From assembly GCA_026387035.1 (NCBI GenBank), contig JAPLMM010000090.1, forward strand, positions 1-40,361: DNA of 40,361 bases. Direction: 5' to 3'. Of the stretch, positions 37,640-40,361 are shown piece after piece (position 1 is the stretch's first letter; each line of letters starts with the position of its first letter). The notes under the pieces were generated by a model. The model saw nothing but the letters and a program-made list of their open reading frames with translations. It had not been told where the DNA came from and did no database searches. This stretch comes from Planctomycetota bacterium. GTDB taxonomy: Bacteria; Planctomycetota; Phycisphaerae; FEN-1346. A program made the translations under genes and the position numbers.

Positions 37640-39769
37640 TTACTTGATGCGGCGGTCGGTGTCGAGAATCTGCCCGGCTTCAGGTTGCGGCCGGGAGTAG
37701 TCGGCGGCCGTGAAGTCAATTCGCTTGTCGGCGGTCGTCTTGCGAATCGCTTCGATCTCCTTGGGGTCGTACGACCGGCCGTTTTTGTGGTACAAGTCGC
37801 AGAACCAGAGTTTCGGTTCCGGCGCGCCACGTTTATCCCACCAGGTGAACTGGCACTGCATGCGGCCGTTGACCAGGCCCCAACTGAAGCAGCCCACCGC
37901 CTCCCGGCGGAACAGCGGCAGATCGCTCTCCCACCGGGCGCCGGAGTGACGGGTCATCCACTCGGTGCAGATCACGGGGCGCTGATGGGCCTTGTGGCGG
38001 GCAATCGCCGCGCGCATGCCTTGGTAATTCGTATAGGCGTGAAACGTGATGATGTCGGACCGCTCTGCCATCGCGCGGTTCAGGTCGCGCAGGCGGTCGT
38101 TCCAGATTCCCATGCTGAGCGGCTGGATTGGATCGGCTTGGCGCGCCCATCCGAAGGTTGCCTCAACCAGCGGCAGGCTGCGGTTGCCCATCCCGCTGTT
38201 TCCCGGCTCGTTATACAGGTCCCACATCAGCACCCGCTTGTCTTGGGCGAAGGTCCCCAGGATGTCTTTGACGTATTTCTCCAAGTCCGGCCAGGCGGCG
38301 CGGTCCGTCACGGCTTTGAGCCCCGGGCTTGGGGTCCAACTCGACATGATCATGCCCGGGACCGGCTCCTTTTGCTTGCCTAGGTACGGCTCGGTCGTGG
38401 GCGGGTCGCCGAAAGCGCAGTCGTCGAACGGAACGAAGATCACCGCGATGCCGTGCTTCTCAGCGATCGCCAGGAATCGCTCCATCCGTTTCTTCATGCC
38501 CTGGGGGTCATGCTTCCAGACGAGGTACTGAAGATTCGTCCGACAGGCATTGAAGCCCGTCTTTTCAGCCAGCGCCAACTCGCGGTCGATGGTTTCCTCG
38601 TCGAAGGTGTCGGCAGACCACAGTTCGGTCGTGTTCACCACATTGCTGGGATGGTAGTTGATCCCGACGGTCCAGGGGCGGGCCTTGTACCACGCCCACG
38701 CCCGCTCGATGCTCCAGGGGCTCGGCCGCTGCGGCAGGCCAACGTCGGCAGCCACTTGCCTCGGATCGAGGCCGGTCCGCCCGGGATGGACGATGTGCAT
38801 CACTTCCGTGGCGTCAAAGCAAGTGCCATCGGGATAGATCACGCCCTGGTATGGGGTTGCGCCCTGCGTAAACTGCGTTCGGCCTATCATCAATTCCCAG
38901 AAGCACCAGCCGACCTTTTCCTCGGCCAGGATCGGCATGACGTAGGAATACGGCTGTTTGGGCCGCCCCGCCACTTCGTTGATGATGACGGGCTTGCCGT
39001 GTTTGCGGGCTAACTCCTTGACGGCACGCAGGTCCTCGCGCAGATCCTGTCTGTAATTGTGCGTCGAGACCACCTCAATCTTGTCGAGCACTTTCGGGAT
39101 GAGGCTGGTGTGTTCTACCCCGACCGTGCGCGGATGGGCTGGATCGACCTCTTTCACGTAGTCGAGCATGTGCTGCAAGAACGTCCAGATCAGCTCTTTG
39201 TCCTGCGGCTTCGTGAACGAGGTGCAGGTCGGCTCGTTCATCACGTCCCACATCACGATCCGCCGGTCGTCCTTGTGGCTGCCGACCACGTCGCGGACGT
39301 ATTGTTCCAACTTCGGCCAGTGTTCCCGGCCAAGCCGGTTCTGGCCGGGGTTGGCCATCCAGTTCTTGTCCTTGTAGTTCACCAGGTCGGGGAAGTCCCC
39401 GAAGCAGGAATCGAAGAGCACCGGCATCATGCGGATATGATGCTTGTCGCATAAGCCAAGGAAGTTGTCCAGCCGCTCCAGGAAGAGCTTGGGATCTCGC
39501 TCGTAGACGGCGTACTGGAGAAAGACCCGGACGGTGTTGAGCTTCAGACGCGCGGCGTAGCCCAGCTCCCGGTCGACCACCGCCGGATCATATTCCAGCC
39601 AGAGTTGCACGTCGTTGCGGGCATAGGAGGGCACGTAGTTGGCCCCGCGCATCGTGCTGAAATCGTCGGCAGGCGGGCCCTTCGAGGCGTCGGAGGAATC
39701 GGCCCCCAGAGCGACCTGAGCCGGGACAACGACCATCGCCAACACAAAAAGACTCATCAGTTGCTTCAC
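37640..39769 (-). CDS. Secreted glycoside hydrolase with two tandem GH5-like (cellulase-type) domains
   Basis: A 709-residue protein: signal peptide (MSLFVLAMVVVPAQVALGA), then two homologous TIM-barrel domains (about 38-335 and 360-660). Each keeps both catalytic glutamates of clan GH-A: acid/base Glu179 (WDVMNEP) with nucleophile Glu265 (VIINEVAGRP) in the first, and Glu521 (WDLYNEPGN) with Glu603 (VICTEWMTRH) in the second. Shared blocks such as VRVFLQYAVYERDP versus ACRTNLQYLVWKHDP show an internal duplication. It probably hydrolyses beta-1,4-glucan, mannan or a related polymer. It starts at GTG 39769 (KQL gives a basic n-region); ATG 39757 is an alternative. It works in a set with the sulfatase and GH130 enzyme. 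Confidence 0.9.
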   Translation of the reverse strand: MKQLMSLFVLAMVVVPAQVALGADSSDASKGPPADDFSTMRGANYVPSYARNDVQLWLEYDPAVVDRELGYAARLKLNTVRVFLQYAVYERDPKLFLERLDNFLGLCDKHHIRMMPVLFDSCFGDFPDLVNYKDKNWMANPGQNRLGREHWPKLEQYVRDVVGSHKDDRRIVMWDVMNEPTCTSFTKPQDKELIWTFLQHMLDYVKEVDPAHPRTVGVEHTSLIPKVLDKIEVVSTHNYRQDLREDLRAVKELARKHGKPVIINEVAGRPKQPYSYVMPILAEEKVGWCFWELMIGRTQFTQGATPYQGVIYPDGTCFDATEVMHIVHPGRTGLDPRQVAADVGLPQRPSPWSIERAWAWYKARPWTVGINYHPSNVVNTTELWSADTFDEETIDRELALAEKTGFNACRTNLQYLVWKHDPQGMKKRMERFLAIAEKHGIAVIFVPFDDCAFGDPPTTEPYLGKQKEPVPGMIMSSWTPSPGLKAVTDRAAWPDLEKYVKDILGTFAQDKRVLMWDLYNEPGNSGMGNRSLPLVEATFGWARQADPIQPLSMGIWNDRLRDLNRAMAERSDIITFHAYTNYQGMRAAIARHKAHQRPVICTEWMTRHSGARWESDLPLFRREAVGCFSWGLVNGRMQCQFTWWDKRGAPEPKLWFCDLYHKNGRSYDPKEIEAIRKTTADKRIDFTAADYSRPQPEAGQILDTDRRIK

Positions 39770-39952
39770 CTCTTGATCCTTTCGTGATTCATGATTCGTA
39801 ACCGTTCAAGGTCCAGTACACGCCGGACTCAGCCTAACGGCGCTGCGATGAGTCTAAATGGGCGCCCCAGGGAAGTCAAACTCCGCAGCGGCGCCGCGGC
39901 GTTCGATGAGGCGAACAGTCGGCACATCCACCTCCGTGAGAAACCGGCCGCA

Positions 39953-40361
39953 TCACGGCACTCGGGTAACCTCGACGCCGGCGCGGCGCAGGAGTTCGCC
40001 GGTAACGCCTTCGCGGTCGCACGAGGGGCTCCCCGCCTTGAGGAACGCCCGCCGCGCACCGATCGTTTCGGCGATCTCGAGGGTGTACCGCGCGCCGCTC
40101 ACGTGGAAGTCCGTCAGGTCCTGCCCAGTCGCCGAGTCGACGATGCGCAGGCTGCCGTCAAGCACATCGGCGCCGGTCCCGCCCTGCAGATACTCGCCGC
40201 TTCGGGGCGTGGGCATGCCACCCAATTGTTCGGGGCACACGGGCACGAGGACGTACTTCTTCTTGAGACGCGCGAGGAGCGCGTCGCGCCGCTTGGCGCG
40301 CCGGCCGTGCCAGCGGCATGGAATGCCCAGGAAGCACGCGCTCACGAGCACCGGCTCGCAG
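39953..40361 (-). CDS. DUF523 family protein (partial 5' end)
   Basis: About 135 residues are visible; the frame is open to the window edge, with CEP codons before VLVSACFLGIPCRWHGRRAK. Family blocks are present: the N-terminal SACxLGxxCR motif, VLVPVCPEQLGGMPTPR, and AFLKAGSPSCDREG with a conserved Cys, followed by a short C-terminus. DUF523 proteins are small Cys-containing proteins with no firm function. A GTG at 40351 could be the true start, but the family usually has several residues before LVSAC. The 39770-39952 gap toward the GH5-like gene shows no feature. Confidence 0.88.
   Translation of the reverse strand, partial: CEPVLVSACFLGIPCRWHGRRAKRRDALLARLKKKYVLVPVCPEQLGGMPTPRSGEYLQGGTGADVLDGSLRIVDSATGQDLTDFHVSGARYTLEIAETIGARRAFLKAGSPSCDREGVTGELLRRAGVEVTRVP

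Overview
The window (about two-thirds G+C) looks like a chromosomal piece of a planctomycete, most likely class Phycisphaerae and anaerobic or facultatively anaerobic. The grounds are a PEP-CTERM exported protein, Tat-exported sulfatase and GH130 proteins, abundant palindromic intergenic repeats with a RAYT-type transposase, an oxygen-sensitive glycyl radical enzyme with its activase, and a rubrerythrin. The assignment is inferred from gene content, not from a marker tree.

Layout. 1-3.0 kb (minus): guaA-carA-carB, a nucleotide-precursor block. Here GuaA has only the ATPase half and CarA has lost its glutaminase nucleophile, which points to ammonia-fed or partner-fed amidation. 3.3-7.2 kb (plus): an HNH protein, a PEP-CTERM protein and a two-TM TPR protein, each with its own promoter or long leader, plus a TA-flanked MITE-like element. 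7.5-12.9 kb (minus): dnaJ-like, hspR-like, a small membrane protein and rnpA (the last three overlapping by 4 bp), and a second coupled run miaA - nucleoside hydrolase - HD hydrolase. 12.9-16.9 kb: a candidate 29-residue microprotein, tRNA-Met(CAT), an amidohydrolase with a fresh 39-bp tandem duplication, rfbB, a second MITE copy, a small lipoprotein and a rubrerythrin. 17.0-18.2 kb: a RAYT gene flanked on both sides by the same palindromes, including a 78-bp direct repeat. 18.2-21.8 kb (minus): rluD, a broken corrinoid-protein gene, and a PHP phosphoesterase - lipoprotein - TPR protein run.

22.0-37.2 kb is the most interesting part. It is bounded by an intact tRNA-Arg(CCT) at 37.2 kb and a degenerate 3'-part copy of that tRNA at 22.1 kb in the same orientation. 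Inside are an Xaa-Pro aminopeptidase divergent from a glycyl-radical activase plus a HypD-type trans-4-hydroxyproline dehydratase (all nine active-site residues I can recall are present at a constant offset), and a peptide ABC transporter compressed into three polypeptides (fused OppDF, fused OppBC, OppA). Together these read as a route for importing and cutting proline/hydroxyproline peptides, for example from collagen, and dehydrating the free hydroxyproline. The same interval holds several gene remnants: a Tat signal stub, a serine-dehydratase N-terminus fused to OppA, an ornithine-cyclodeaminase N-terminus running into a GH130 gene, and an orphan C-terminus. This suggests a mosaic, island-like region.

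33.9-40.4 kb: a polysaccharide-degradation set (GH130, sulfatase, a tandem-domain GH5-like enzyme), a truncated secreted protein, and a DUF523 gene running off the end.
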